Shown piece by piece: positions 24,685-36,239 of a DNA stretch of 64,000 bases (position 1 is the first letter of the stretch; each line of letters opens with the position of its first letter). The position numbers and the translations under genes were made by a program. The notes beneath the pieces were generated by a model. It had not been told where the DNA came from. It made no database searches and was given only the letters and a program-made list of their open reading frames with translations. Source of the DNA: Erodium maritimum (taxonomy: Eukaryota; Streptophyta; Magnoliopsida; Geraniales; Geraniaceae); contig OY997588.1 in the NCBI GenBank assembly GCA_963921825.1, positions 126,077,203 to 126,141,202 of the forward strand, in the 5' to 3' direction.

Positions 24685-24990
24685 ATTGAGTAAATCTGAA
24701 AATAATATAATCATACAAAAAATAAGTATTTATATATAGAATAACAACAAAATATACAAATTAACATAACATATTTTATATTTTATATACCTATATGACT
24801 ATGTAACACATACACATTCGTAAAATCATACTCACGATTTATAAATATAATTATGCTTTTTATATAAAAAAACATCATTATAATATATACACTCATCATT
24901 ATATTCATACAACTATATATATAATTTTCACGAGAACTATAAATAAGTAACAAAACCATGTTTCAGAAAAAACCTGCGTGTATGAGTAAG

Positions 24991-26611
24991 TTTTTTTTGA
25001 AACGCATATATATATATAGGATAACAATCAGGTACAAACTTCTATCTTTCGTCAGAACGCAGACCTTTCAATCTGAGCCCTTGGATCATAAAATTAAAGG
25101 CTCAGATTTAATGCATATCTTTTAATATCTTTTTAATTAATGCATATCTTGTAATTGATTTCGTAATCAATCACCCCCACCCCCCATGAATTTCGGTGGC
25201 CATCCGATCTGAGTAATCAATGGCCGAGATTAGTTCTACGTTCTGGAAAGAGAATCTGCCATGTTTTGAATATCTATCTATTTAATTTGCAACTTCAGGG
25301 TTTTAAAAGAATCACGTGTGACTTGCTATGAATATTTTTTTACCAACCATATTAAAATGTAAGTTCAAATAATAATTCTTTTTAAAATAAGAGTAATTGT
25401 TACTATCATGAGATCGATGCTTACTCTTTCTTTTTTTGCATTTACTTTTGTCACGTAAAATGTGATATCTTAAGTTTGTTACGAATCAATAGGTTATTGA
25501 GTTAAAGTTTGTGTAAGAGATGGTTTTAATGGTGTTTAGCTTCACCAACTTAAAGTTGAGCCAGATAATGCTGGAGAGTTGATTATTTTTATTTGAGGTC
25601 GAGAATATAAAAACTTTACTCATTAATGACCTTTCTTCTTAAAAATTGATTGGCTATCACCTTATTATCACGTATACCTTGTAAAAAGTCAATATACCAC
25701 ATATTTACGATTTTGTTTATTTTGGGACACCCACTTAATAAGTGATGTTTATCAAGAACACATCTGATTCACCTTTACTTCTCAGCGTTTCTTTTCCCAA
25801 AATGAAAATATGTACTATTTTGAAATCTACAAGCTATATATGTGGTAACGAAGGTGACGGTTGGTGATTTTTTGAGAGGAACTATTGTCGACGAGGTGTC
25901 ACCTCTGAGGATAATTGAAATTTAAATTTAAGGAACAATTAATATGTCAATTCTTATATATACTTTGATTTTACGTTTTCCCTTTATTTTCATGTAAACC
26001 TAACTCTGTCTTCTCTTTAACCTATCTTTCTAAGTCGTCGTTGTTTTCAAAGATACTCGTCCAACAAGGTGAGTCTGGTAATGTTATCCCAGTTTGGCAA
26101 AGATTGTGGACGAAGCTCAGTCGTCTCAGGTTCTTTAAATCCTCTGTCGGCTTTGTGGCCTACCCGTCCAGTCAAAAAGAATTTGGGTTCGTATTCCCCA
26201 ACTATTGATTCGGCTCTAACAACCGATTTCATCATCATAAAGAAGTCATGATTCCATCGAAATAATTTTTCTCCGTCAAAACCCTCAGAAGTTGACGATG
26301 AGCCATGCATTCTGTTTAAACCCTCTCGTCATTAGACCCCGAATGTTGAGAGTGAGATTTAATGAATAACATAAAAATTTTATATAATAAAAGATAAAAT
26401 AAAAATTTGAAATATAAATGTATTAAATAGGTGTTAGGTGTAATTTTAGGAACACAAGGTTTGAATGTTAGAATTTAATGTTTTAGAGTATATCGTTTGC
26501 GAGTTCATTGTTAGAGTTTCAATTTCAAAGGTATAGAAAATTGAGAAATGTATTAATAGACTCGAAAATATTTTTAATTGTTAATGTAGCATTATAAAAT
26601 TAGCATATGCG
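24991..26611. other. AT-rich intergenic DNA with a possible small DNA element
   Basis: A T-run at 24990-24998 followed by 'gaaacgcatatatatatata' resembles the poly(A) end of a minus-strand LINE. 25037-25255 may be a small element: 'ttctatctttcgtcagaacg' near the left and the complement of 'ttctctttccagaacg' near the right form a weak inverted repeat. A minus-strand frame of 87 codons (26310-26047) has no family I recognise and I do not call it a gene. The rest holds nothing I can support. Confidence 0.3.
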
Positions 26612-28001
26612 TTTTTTATCCATGGTATGGACAATCGCAACTCTATGTTTCGATTCTATCTGAGATCGAAACATTAGGGTTTTTTGTATCTTATGGAGGC
26701 AATAGCAAGGATCGATACCAACGACTCCGGCAGTAGCCATAGTTCGAGCGGCGATGATACAGGACCACGGACGTACCATCGAAGTTCGGCGAGAGGACGG
26801 AGCAGTCGATTCCCGCAGTTTCGTCTGCCGGAATATCGAAGCGGTGTATTGAGGATGACGCCTGCACATGACCCACGACCTCGGGTGGGATGTCACGGCG
26901 AGAGGGGAGTGCTGCCGGCGACATCGCCTCCATCCTCATCGGCCTTCGCGTGGGTGAAGAACCCGTTGATGTGGGATGAGATGGCTGTGGACCAAAGGGA
27001 AGAGGGTCACGTAGTGGGGGTGTTCTCTTCTGTATCAGAGAGGCAGCCGGAGAAGGAGGCGAGGCAACCGGAGAAGGAGGAGATGCCACCGACATGGACA
27101 CGAAGGCCGGGGAAAGAGCCTGCATCTAGGGTTTCGGAACCGGATCAGATGGGCTCGATGGGCCTGGGCCGAGGATGAGGGCTGATGGCTGATGCACGCA
27201 AAGCGGGCAGTGGTAGACTGAGATGGGGCTGGGCTGAGAGGACCGCGGGCCGGGGAGCGGGTTTGGTGCAGGGCAGGCCGGGTCTGGATCGTGTCGCCGG
27301 GAAACGGGGCATAGGAGCTGGAGCGGATAATCCAATGGGGTCGGATCCGGGTACGGGTCGGGGCCTGGGTTACGGGGCGGGCGGAGCTGCTTGGGCCGTG
27401 TCGGGTGGACCGGGACCCGGATGGGTCGGGTCTTGACATGCTCGAGTCGAAGGCGACCTGGGTTGCGGATCGGCTAGGGGTAGGGTCCCGGGTCGGGTTT
27501 CGGGGAGATATGGAGCGCCACACGTAGCGGCGGCGGGGGCCACAATCTCCCCCACCTCCAGGAATGAGTCCGTGGAGGTTCAGGGAGGGGTTGGTCGGCT
27601 GTACCACCTTCTTGGCTGATAGATGGCGTTGGTTCCATCACCAGTCGACAGGACTTTCCCCTACCTGTCCGGGGTCAGCAATCCCGCGTTCAGGAGCCCT
27701 ACACGTATCACTCAAGGGAGGACGACGCACGCTGACTTGCCGGGAGATATGTCAGTCCACCACTATTCCCCTCTCACTTGGTTGGCTCGACCAGTGCCTT
27801 TTGGTAGAAGTATGCTGTATCGGTATCTCAGGATGCTACCGCAGATATCCCATCAACCGCCCCTATGTCAAGAGCAAAGTTTATTTTCCTGTTATTGCTT
27901 TATGTTCGCTAGTTGGTTTATGCCATGTAAGATGAGTACAATTATGTGTTCATCGACCTACGTTATATTTCAATAATAATAGTATCTGTTCTTCTAAAAA
28001 A
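26612..28001 (+). mobile_element. RT-less retroposon with TSD, plus strand (copy B)
   Basis: AGCATATGCG flanks both ends (26602-26611 and 28002-28011, then continuing as T6 and AT6), giving a TSD of 10 to 17 bases, and the right end is a short A-run (27995-28001). It has a 5' leader with 'aacattagggtttt', a GC-rich open frame 26684-27178 (164 codons, Ser/Arg/Pro-rich, no known domain) and a 3' part that matches the complement of 48330-48430 and the fragment at 14200-14300. There is no endonuclease or reverse transcriptase. The features fit target-primed insertion by LINE enzymes supplied in trans. Confidence 0.75.
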
Positions 28002-28039
28002 AGCATATGCGATTTTTTAATTTATTGCATTTAATACTA

Positions 28040-29400
28040 CTTGTTTTAGTCAAAGGAAAAACTTTATTGATCCGTAGATAATCCGACACCTACTCCTCTA
28101 AAATAACTAAGATATGGATGGTTATTTTGAAACATCTAAATGAAAATCGAAAAGTAACAAAACCAAGGAACAGTAAAACCAATCCCAACTCAACCTTTGA
28201 CCAACCATAGGTCCCTATAAGCAGTTGGAACCTCCTTTGAGAATCACTAAAAGTCTGGATAAGAGTTCGTCTTGGACATGGAACACAGTAACTGGTGGAG
28301 GAACCTTACTGAGGGCTGGTTTGTCATTCCTCTCTCAAGATTGGCCTCATGGTCCCCAGCGAGGCTGTTTCCCAGCCCACACCTAAACCCCCTCGTGGTC
28401 CGTAGATTCCTCCGCCTTACTCTTCGTTATGGTCTTCTTCAACTCAATTCCTATAGAGACCCCGTTCATTGGTTGTCCGGAGGCTGGTCATATTAGAGAG
28501 GTTTGGTTGGACATATTCTCCTCGGTCTCTCCCAATAAGTGGGTGGGACATGTGGAAACAAAGACCCCCTGTATGTAGAACGTTAGGTATCACGTTTGAT
28601 CCCTGATCTCGTGAAGGTGATGCATCTTGGGATACCGTCGACGAACACCTGGAAATTAAAAGCTTGCCCCTCGTCCGTTGAGGAGACTCCCTGCCCCGTA
28701 AGAACACGAGGCTGCGAGAGAGATTAGCTGTGACATGCCAAGGCCAACTTCAGGCCCTGATTCCCAAGGAGAACCTTCACTCTAGGTCAGATGATAGTGT
28801 TCGAGAACGTCTCTAGATGGCCGATTTCCACGGTCACCTCCGGCACCCCATATGATTAACTAGAATAAGGGGCAACAACCCTGTATGAATCCTAGGCAAG
28901 GCAGCCATGTGGTCAGATATGGTGTCACCGACAGATAGAGCGATGATTGGCATAATCCCACGGAGAACGTCGATTGACATGGTGATAGAGGCTAGACCCT
29001 TGTTGACGGTACCGATAGGGCCAGTGGACGTAGGTTTGATAGAGATGGTATGTACCTTCATCTTTCGAGGTGCTTGCCTCAGACGGACGACCTCATTGGA
29101 GAGCCGATGTGGGGGAACCAGAACATCACCGTTCATCGGTATCTATCATCGAAGATGATAACAGATAGGGAACCCTTTAATAGGTCTAGAGGCGCGACAC
29201 GGTCTGATGAACTCTATGGTAGGGCATAGGGGCATCACTAATGGGGTGGATGAAGAGCGTATAGGCATGACAACGGTGACAGACTATGACAATGCGTAGT
29301 TGGAAAATAGAGACGATGGGGCTGATGATAGGGATGGTGGCGTCATTAGCTACATAAGAATGTAACGAGAGAGTTCCTAGAGTTTTTAAAGTTAGTAACC
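28040..29400 (-). mobile_element. Decayed LINE-ORF1-like retroposon, minus strand (copy C)
   Basis: On the minus strand the left part ends with AATAAAGTTTTTCC (near 28050-28063), a poly(A) signal followed by an A/T-rich end. Open minus-strand pieces at 29136-28834 and 28707-28444 carry basic and proline-containing sequence with a possible degraded zinc knuckle, but no domain is secure. Copy B inserted directly beside its tail. No TSD was found. Boundaries are estimates. Confidence 0.4.
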
Positions 29401-29549
29401 AAATCCTTGGTGGATGATTTTCCATTTAATACTAATGAGTATATTATAGGTGATTACCTTGTATACTTGATTCCAAAAAGTTATAAATATATTCCATACA
29501 TAAATATTGAAAAGTTTAGTAAAGAACTTATCAAAGGTGGGCTTGGAAG

Positions 29550-30808
29550 GAAAAAACGCTCCTGTTCCCCTTTCTCTCTCGCAGAGGCAACCCTAAAACA
29601 GAGTCCCATTTGCAGAAGGCTCATCACCGGCGACCATAATGGCTCCGGCCACGAAGGCTGCCGGTGCGGCTCTCCTCCCCCAACTCTTTTGTCCTCCCCG
29701 GACGTTACTGGCCGTCTTCGTCGTTGTCGTCACGCCCCTCTACCGTTCGCCATCCTTACCCTTTGCTCCGACGACCTGCTTCTCCCCCCCGTCCAGATCT
29801 GGCGACTGGACGGTTCCCTTCGCCTCCCTTAGTCGACCCCCAAGCCTCGCCGGCCAACCTCCGCTACCCGCCGTCGGCTGAGCTTCTTCCGCCTCGGTTT
29901 TGGTCGGCCTCTCCGAAAACAACCGTCGCCCCTCTCCCCATCCCCTCCCTGCCTCCACCATTCCCCCGTTTCTCTCCCCGCCACCCCCTCCGACCAGCTC
30001 ACCCACAGACCGTCCCTGGTCTGCTTCCCCATCCACTTGGTTTCCTCCGACCAAACTCTTCCCTTATCCGATCAGATCTCCCTTCTCGACTCACCCTCAC
30101 CTTCACGTCCTCCCAACCCAACCTGTCCACCAGCCTCTTCCCCCGACGACGATGTATGCTAGCCACCAGTTCTCCCGTCCGGCCTTATCCTCCAACAACA
30201 ACGAATCGAGATCTACTTCGGAGGAGCCTCCCCGTCACTTTGTTCCGATCGGACGACCAGATCTGCTCCCACATGCTGCCGGAGCGTCGCAGTCCGAGCT
30301 GACATGCTCCTGCTTTATCACGCTCACCCGGCCTATCCCATGCACCTACCCCAAGCGGATCAGTTCTGCATCGTCGGCGCCGCCCGCCTCCCCCTTCGCT
30401 TCGATCTCAGCCCCGACCATCGGAGGCCGACCCCGAGTTTTTCTGTTTCAATGTTGTTGTTTTGTTAGTCTGTTTGTATGTTTTGTTTTCCATGAAGTCA
30501 CCCTATCGGAATTTTACCGTTAAAGACCCGTCTTTAAACGACGAATCTCCGGTAGGTGTTGTTGCTACCTTTGGTGGCTTTACCGGTTGGGTCTCTCTAT
30601 CGACAAGTCTTTTAGGATCGTCGACAAGAAAGAACAATTTGATACTTAGTTGTCTAGACGCTGAGTCATCTTGTTCGAAAGCTATCATCTCACTGGTCGT
30701 TCCTCAGATTTCCGAGAACAACCAGCGAATACAACGCTTGTGCTATTCTATCCGTAAGGTATCTCTCTGTAAGGTTTATTAATTATTAATGAATCTCCTT
30801 TTTAAGAA
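29550..30808 (+). mobile_element. RT-less retroposon with 17-bp TSD, plus strand (copy D)
   Basis: AAAGGTGGGCTTGGAAG is repeated exactly at 29533-29549 and 30809-30825, and the element ends 'tttttaagaaaa'. The content is a leader (tctctctcgcagaggcaaccctaa), a long C/T-rich, proline-rich region with overlapping open frames (for example 29664-30302) and a T-rich 3' part. No reverse transcriptase motif is present. The proline-rich frames reflect pyrimidine bias and should not be taken as a proven protein. Confidence 0.8.
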
Positions 30809-30825
30809 AAAGGTGGGCTTGGAAG

Positions 30826-31238
30826 CTGACATTGTCAGGGATTTGGTATCGGATATGGAAACCTTCAGAAAATAGAGATACGGAGACAGAGATGTACAGA
30901 AAGAGTTTGGAAATTGAAATGAATAAAGTTTAAAATATCCAGTAATGTGTGGCTGATAAGCTGAGCTAGATGATAATCCACCCCACCCCAACACATGCAT
31001 ACACGAACATGACCCGTCATTTTCATGCACTTGAATATGCACTTGCACAAACGAAAACGTTCACTTTTTTCATGGCTAAAACCCAGATTACATTTATGTC
31101 CAAAATAGATTTCTCCTGTATAATAATACTTTTTAATCTAGACTACATTGTTGCAACTTAGAAGAACTGCAGGGTACTAAAATAGATTAAGTACATTGTG
31201 ATCAATTCATGATAAGAAGAGTAGTAGCAAAGTGGTTA
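30826..31238. other. Unassigned DNA
   Basis: No gene or bounded repeat is recognised between retroposon D and the MITE at 31239. It includes A/C-rich stretches, and minus-strand frames of 61 and 89 codons that look random. Confidence 0.3.
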
Positions 31239-31533
31239 GAGCATCCACAATGATAAAGTGGAGAAGCTGGCGGGGAGGTGTTGGTGAGTAAGATAAAAAA
31301 TTATATTTTTGGGTTATAGCCGGTACTAATAGTCAGTATCTTACAATGTTAGATGGTAAAAAGCTGATGGTAAGTGTCTTTTTCTTCACAATTTTGCTCA
31401 CCGTTGGGATTGAGAAGAGGTGGTGAGCTCAACGTCTCTCTTCACCGCCAGCGTTGAAAGGCCAGCTCCCAAACGTCAACTGTTCACCACCACCAACTCC
31501 CCGTCAACTCCCCGCCCAGCATTGTGGAAGCTC
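31239..31533. mobile_element. 295-bp MITE
   Basis: Inverted ends are GAGCATCCACAATG (left) and CATTGTGGAAGCTC (right, complement GAGCTTCCACAATG), flanked by TTA on the left and TAA on the right. The GAGCATC-type end beside a TA-containing target is common in plant Tourist-like MITEs of the PIF/Harbinger group. Non-coding. Confidence 0.75.
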
Positions 31534-32424
31534 TAAGGGGGTGGATAGATAGATGGTCCTTTTCTCTTGTGACCACAACGACCATTCCTAAGTGTTCCCT
31601 GGCACCATGCGAACAATCACCATCTCTCACCAAGATTTCCACCCAATCGACCCATTGCCATCTTCCTTTCTCAGCCACCCGTTTCCTCTAAACTCTTTCC
31701 TTACATGGTCCTTCTCCTGCAGTCCACACGGTATTGTTATTGGCCGGACCGAAGTGATGCACGTGCTCACCATTGGGTCACTGCATGCTCTCTTTTTTTG
31801 CACAGCCCACCTTTGTCTCGAAGCCACTCAAGGTTGTGTTATGGTCCAAGTTCATCTGTTTCTGACAAATACTCCATCCACTATCAATATTCTTGTATAT
31901 ATAGCATGGTCCTGCCTTCCAAGTTTAATGTTGGGGATGGATTGCCTGGCCAGACCTATCCGATAAATCTGGTCCAGATTGAGCTCTTTTCTTCCATAAA
32001 AGTCTTGCATAGGTTTAACTTGTGGTGGGACTGAGGTCATGGCTTTGAGTAAGTTGATTGGTGTTAGAACATGAACATATCCGGAGTTATAGTAAGATGG
32101 TTATATCGATTTTTTTTGTAAAAAATTTATGTCTCTACTATATTGGACGTATTTTTCGGAATACACACCGTTATACTATAAACACTTTATATTTACAAAG
32201 GTGAACGATTTATTTATAAATAAAATGACCGAAATATATAACAGATGGAAGCGACTTTTCATGATAGTTACATCTTTTCATTTGGTAACAATTAAATAAA
32301 TGTCAATGGATAATTAAAATTATAAATCCAGAAAAAAATGAATCAGACACGCCTGTGTGCTCCAAGCGCCCCAATACCATAATCTTGATTAATATTAATT
32401 ACACAAAACCCGCAATAAATTCAC
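31534..32424. other. Unassigned DNA
   Basis: 31540-31910 is moderately GC-rich with several short overlapping frames on both strands and no recognised domain. 32090-32424 is AT-rich. Nothing here is a supportable gene. Confidence 0.3.
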
Positions 32425-32435
32425 CAATGACATAT

Positions 32436-33260
32436 AATGTTTTTTTTTGAAACGTGAACATATAAATTTTATTAATCATGACAAAAATCATAAACATAAT
32501 TTGGATCTATGACCCTGAATTCCAGTATATATCCGAAACCCCTGCAGGGATTTTGACAAACTTGGACCTGTAATAGTGATCGCTTTTGTATAGCTGACCA
32601 TAAAGACCATAGTAAAACAGAAAAATGAACATAGTAACCTAAATAGCTTGCGATGCCAATTCTTCTGAACCCAGTAACTGTCGTAGTGGGCCATTCTGGT
32701 ATTGCTAACTCAACGGCTTGAGCCGCTGGAATGTTTAATTGTGGGGCGGAGGATGGAGCATGCGCCCGGTGCTTCGGATGTGACTTCCCGATACTTCACG
32801 CAGAAGCAAATTGATCATCATCGGATCGACCCAAAATGGGTCGTCCAGTCTCGAGGTGACCGACATTGGGTGTCATGGATACAGATCCCGACCTAACGTC
32901 CCTCCTCCCGGATCCCAAATCCAACGACCCTACCGGAACGCTCCGGTCGCGGCAGCGTGGTTGCTCGACTTTGGTTGAGCCTGTCCGAGAGCTTCTTGGG
33001 ACCGGTGCACAGTCTGCCAGTTCGGTGCTTGCACACCGTGATGATGACATCGGTGTGGGGAGAGCGGGGTAGGATCCGTGGATGGCGGCGGCGACGTGGA
33101 GAGGCCCTCGGTGTCACCGGATCCAGCATGGAAACCGTCCGCCCCTGGTGTATCGCCGTGAGCACTGTGTCGTACTCCGATCCGCTAATCTGGACGAGGA
33201 GCCCGCACAGGACGTCCAAGGAAACCCTAGGATTATGTTGGTGTAGTTCGGTCTGAATTG
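32436..33260 (-). mobile_element. RT-less retroposon with 11-bp TSD, minus strand (copy F)
   Basis: CAATGACATAT is repeated at 32425-32435 and 33261-33271. The T-run at 32440-32448 is the poly(A) tail ('cgtttc' then A9 on the minus strand). The minus-strand piece 33050-32796 contains LDLGSGRRDVR, which matches MDLGSGRRDDR of the plus-strand copy at 34509. At DNA level GGGATCCGGGAGGAGGGACG is shared exactly. The element is 825 bp long with no reverse transcriptase. Confidence 0.75.
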
Positions 33261-33271
33261 CAATGACATAT

Positions 33272-33870
33272 TACTTGATACATACATTATAGAATAAAGA
33301 CACATGGCTATATAAACACATTATTTGATCCATATTTACCCAAACTAAATATTCCGACAATTGGAAGAATCAGTGGAATATCCTCCAAACCGAAACATAT
33401 TTGTGCCATAACCTCCATCCTTTTATCTTCTATCATATATAATGGGTTAGTCAAAACTTGGAAGTGAAGACTTGTGTCTGGTTCCTTTCTTTCATCGTGC
33501 ACCTATCGTTGTAAAAGTTAGACTTCAAGTGCTGTGGTCCTCTCAACAATCCCATTCCCATTCCCATTCCCATTCCCATTCCCATTCCCATCTCCTTCCA
33601 TATCTTTTATGAAGACGGAAAGCCTTGATTACGATAAGCTCAATATCCTAGCTCGCATAACCTTCAGAACTAAATACCAAAAATGTAGAAACGTATCTAA
33701 ATTGATGATGCTTTTTAAACTGGTGTGTACCCCCTCGTATTGTCTTGCAATTATGACATGTCACATAGAAAGAGACAACTTGAATGTTACCATACACTTG
33801 CTTGAAGGTTATAATAACTTAAGAACCACAGTAAAATCAGGTTTGATGTATAATCAACTATTAGGATCAA
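33272..33870. other. Unassigned DNA with a hexanucleotide microsatellite
   Basis: A minus-strand frame at 33502-33308 (64 codons) and a plus frame at 33534-33881 match no family I know. (CCCATT)n, 6.7 units, occupies 33551-33590 and produces a PFPFPF run in that plus frame. Confidence 0.4.
33551..33590 (+). repeat. (CCCATT)n microsatellite, 6.7 units
   Basis: A perfect hexanucleotide repeat, likely to vary in length between individuals. Confidence 0.95.
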
Positions 33871-33979
33871 ATTCGGTGTAATTGGGTTATTTCCTTGTTT
33901 TCTTTGAGAGCTACATGCTTTTGGGCCTTTCTTTACTTCAAAGAATGGTCTACTAATAAATTTTATTGATGATAAAAAA
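33871..33979 (+). mobile_element. 109-bp 5'-truncated retroposon
   Basis: AACTATTAGGATCAA is repeated exactly at 33856-33870 and 33980-33994, and the insert ends 'ttattgatgataaaaaaa'. This is the size and shape of a strongly 5'-truncated LINE copy or a SINE. The 3' end resembles the 3' end of the autonomous LINE to the right (gctgataaaaaaa). Confidence 0.8.
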
Positions 33980-34033
33980 AACTATTAGGATCAAGTCTTT
34001 TGAGTTTACACATGTAATTAAAGAGTCATCAAA

Positions 34034-35017
34034 AACGGAATACATTTCAACATGGTATCAGAGCTTTATTGTAAATTAAACACTCTCTTCCGACGAGAAA
34101 AGTAACAGATTGGTTTTAAACCCTAGGGGCTGTGCTTCTCTGCGCAGCCTCCTCCCCCTCTCCCCTTTTTCTCCACCATTGAAGCTCCTAACTCAAAGCG
34201 CTCCGCTACCCTTGACGGGTTCACCCATTAATGGGTTCAACAGTACCCTTGCTAGAGTTTTCTTTTACAACATCTTTTTTTTTCCATCTTTTTTGGCCGT
34301 CGCCGCCCGTTCAAACCGTCCCACGACCTCGCGCTACCGATCCTGTGTCGCCGGTTTGGTCCCGAGCTAGTGTCAATGGCCACTGTGGCCTTCCTGTTGC
34401 CGTCCACCGGGGTCCGTGCTCTATGCGCCGTCTCCCATCTGCAGCGGACCAGTTTAGGGCATATCCATCAAAGGGGCACACCCTAACCAGCAGGGTTCTG
34501 CTCCCTCGATGGATCTGGGATCCGGGAGGAGGGACGATAGGCTTGTGCCTGATTCCACGGCACCCGAAGTCGGGACCCTCGATCCCGAACAAACTGTTGC
34601 GGGTCAAATCAATGATCCCGTCTTCCACACTACTTCGAAAGATCCGGGCGAATCCAAACAAAGAATTGACGATACCAGAACGCTTCAATGGCACGGGGCC
34701 CAGAAGAACTAGCATCGCAGATTTGGTAGTTTGATATTTCGTTCGAGTGCTAATTTTTTTATCCTGTTTTAGGTCGAATAAATTTTTGGTTAGATAGGGT
34801 TAGGATTTTGAGTATTAGTTTTTTTTGAAATGTCGTTAAGAGGAACTCCTAAGTTCGGATCTGTGATTCAAAGCAGATTATATTTATGGATCCATTAGCG
34901 CCTGATGGACTACAATCGATCGGGAAAAATATCTGAAATCCGGGACAGTTATGTCCTGCCTTATAAGGTTACTGTTATAAAGTAATACAATACCTCTCTA
35001 CCTGTTTCGAAAAAGAA
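34034..35017 (+). mobile_element. RT-less retroposon with 14-bp TSD, plus strand (copy G)
   Basis: AAAGAGTCATCAAA is repeated at 34020-34033 and 35018-35031, with an A-rich end 'gtttcgaaaaagaaa'. Within it 34509-34712 is an open frame (67 codons, MDLGSGRRDDR...) homologous to copy F. Unusually, a perfect primer-binding-site-like TGGTATCAGAGC sits at 34053-34064, 19 bases from the 5' end. A T-run at 34819-34826 may be the tail of a further small insertion. There is no reverse transcriptase. Confidence 0.7.
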
Positions 35018-35184
35018 AAAGAGTCATCAAATACAAACACGAGATGATAATTACAAGTATATCTTATGATGATTGCAAAAACCTGAAATTGTAATTATTA
35101 TGAAGTAATTTGAATCTAGATTTTTTAAAAAACTATTTTACTCTATATAATTATATGTCATGCATGACCTGGACTTATGTAAAA

Positions 35185-35616
35185 GGGATAATTCAACCTC
35201 AGTATCCTAAATCTTTCATATTTTACTTAAAGTACCCTAAATCTTTTTTGTATCACCTCAGTACCCTAAACTTTCATTAATTCATTTAGAGTACCCTAAA
35301 TCTTTTTTGTGTCACCTCGGTACCATAAACTTTTATTAATTCTATTTTAGTATCCACCGATAACTTTACATATGATTTTCCATCCAAAACAGGTAAAATG
35401 ACCATACTATCCCTCACCAACAACCAAAATTATGGCAAAGTTAACGGTGGGTACTAAATGAAATTAGTGAAAGTTTAGGGTATTGAGGTGACAAAATTTT
35501 TTTTAGGGTACTCTAAATGAAATATGAAAGATTTAAGGTACTGAGATGACAAATTTTTTTTTTAGAATACTCTAAATAAAATATAAAAGATTTAGGGTAC
35601 TGAGGTTAGAATTAAC
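35185..35616. mobile_element. 432-bp long-TIR element (MULE-type MITE)
   Basis: The two halves are inverted copies: the left starts GGGATAATTCAACCTCAGTA and the right ends with the complement of GTTAATTCTAACCTCAGTA. Each arm is itself made of repeated 'agtaccctaaa(tcttt)' phrases about 35-45 bases apart. It belongs to the same family as the larger element at 36240-37853. No TSD is evident. Confidence 0.7.
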
Positions 35617-35676
35617 ACTATATAAAATAATTAGATCAATTCAATTCCACTCTCAACTTTATGTTAATATAATTAT

Positions 35677-36216
35677 GGGTAAACTTCATCCTACTACCCT
35701 AAAAAAACTTGAGTTTCATCTCACTACCCTAACCAAACTTTGTTGCACCTCACTACCCTAACGAAACTTTTAGTGTCAATTTAATACCTACCGTTAACTT
35801 TCCATCCATTTTGGATGGAAAATGGTCATGTGCTTGGCACATGACCCTACTTTTCTTTAAAATACCCCTTTATATCTTCAAAACTCAAATACCATTGATT
35901 TTTTTCTTTACCTTTCCTCTTATTTTGTTATTAATGTGCAACCATAATGCATAGACATTTTATGTATGAAAATGCTCATACCAAGTGAGTACATGTGTAT
36001 GATTTCGTGGTTTTAAGGTCGGCTTGTGCAAAGATTGGATGTGGATCAGGAAGAGAAAAAAAGTCCTTCCCAAGTACAACGACCCAACACTGATCATGGA
36101 TTCACTTGTCCCACGGGAGGATAAAGCTTGTTGCTTGACAACATTATAAAGCCCAATGGGTGCCCCCAATCCGAGAGACCCAAAATTAAGTATCCGTTAT
36201 TGAGGACATGACCATG
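35677..36216. other. Single-ended relative of the long-TIR elements, then unassigned DNA
   Basis: 35677-35890 repeats the phrases 'ctaccctaa' and 'taccgttaactttccatcc' seen in the arms of the neighbouring long-TIR elements, but no opposite arm follows. 35890-36216 has a minus-strand frame (36169-35960) of unknown nature and nothing else. The TSD of the big LINE begins at 36217. Confidence 0.45.
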
Positions 36217-36239
36217 ATAGTAAATTAGTAATTTTTTTT

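Larger units (their letters stand above)
21398..24990 (-). mobile_element. hAT-superfamily DNA transposon, right end missing
   Basis: The left end begins TAGGGATGGCAATGGGCCGG, followed by about 140 bases of alternating gggtc/gaccc motifs. This is the well-known terminal and subterminal structure of many plant hAT elements. The transposase gene lies behind it on the minus strand. I did not find the complementary terminus (...CCATTGCCATCCCTA) to the right. DNA changes character at about 24990 where a LINE tail (T-run at 24990-24998) appears, so the right end is probably lost. A 490-bp MITE has inserted between the left end and the transposase gene. Confidence 0.7.

Noticed and set aside
26047..26310. 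87-codon minus-strand frame (MHGSSSTSEGF...)
   Set aside because: No recognisable domain, no promoter, no neighbouring exon and AT-rich surroundings. A decayed exon cannot be excluded.
29664..30302. 212-codon proline-rich frame as a host gene
   Set aside because: It lies inside a TSD-flanked retroposon and its composition follows from C/T bias; overlapping frames look alike.
35960..36169. 69-codon minus-strand frame (MGAPIGLYNVV...)
   Set aside because: It is short, has no family likeness and lies between DNA-element arms and the LINE target site.
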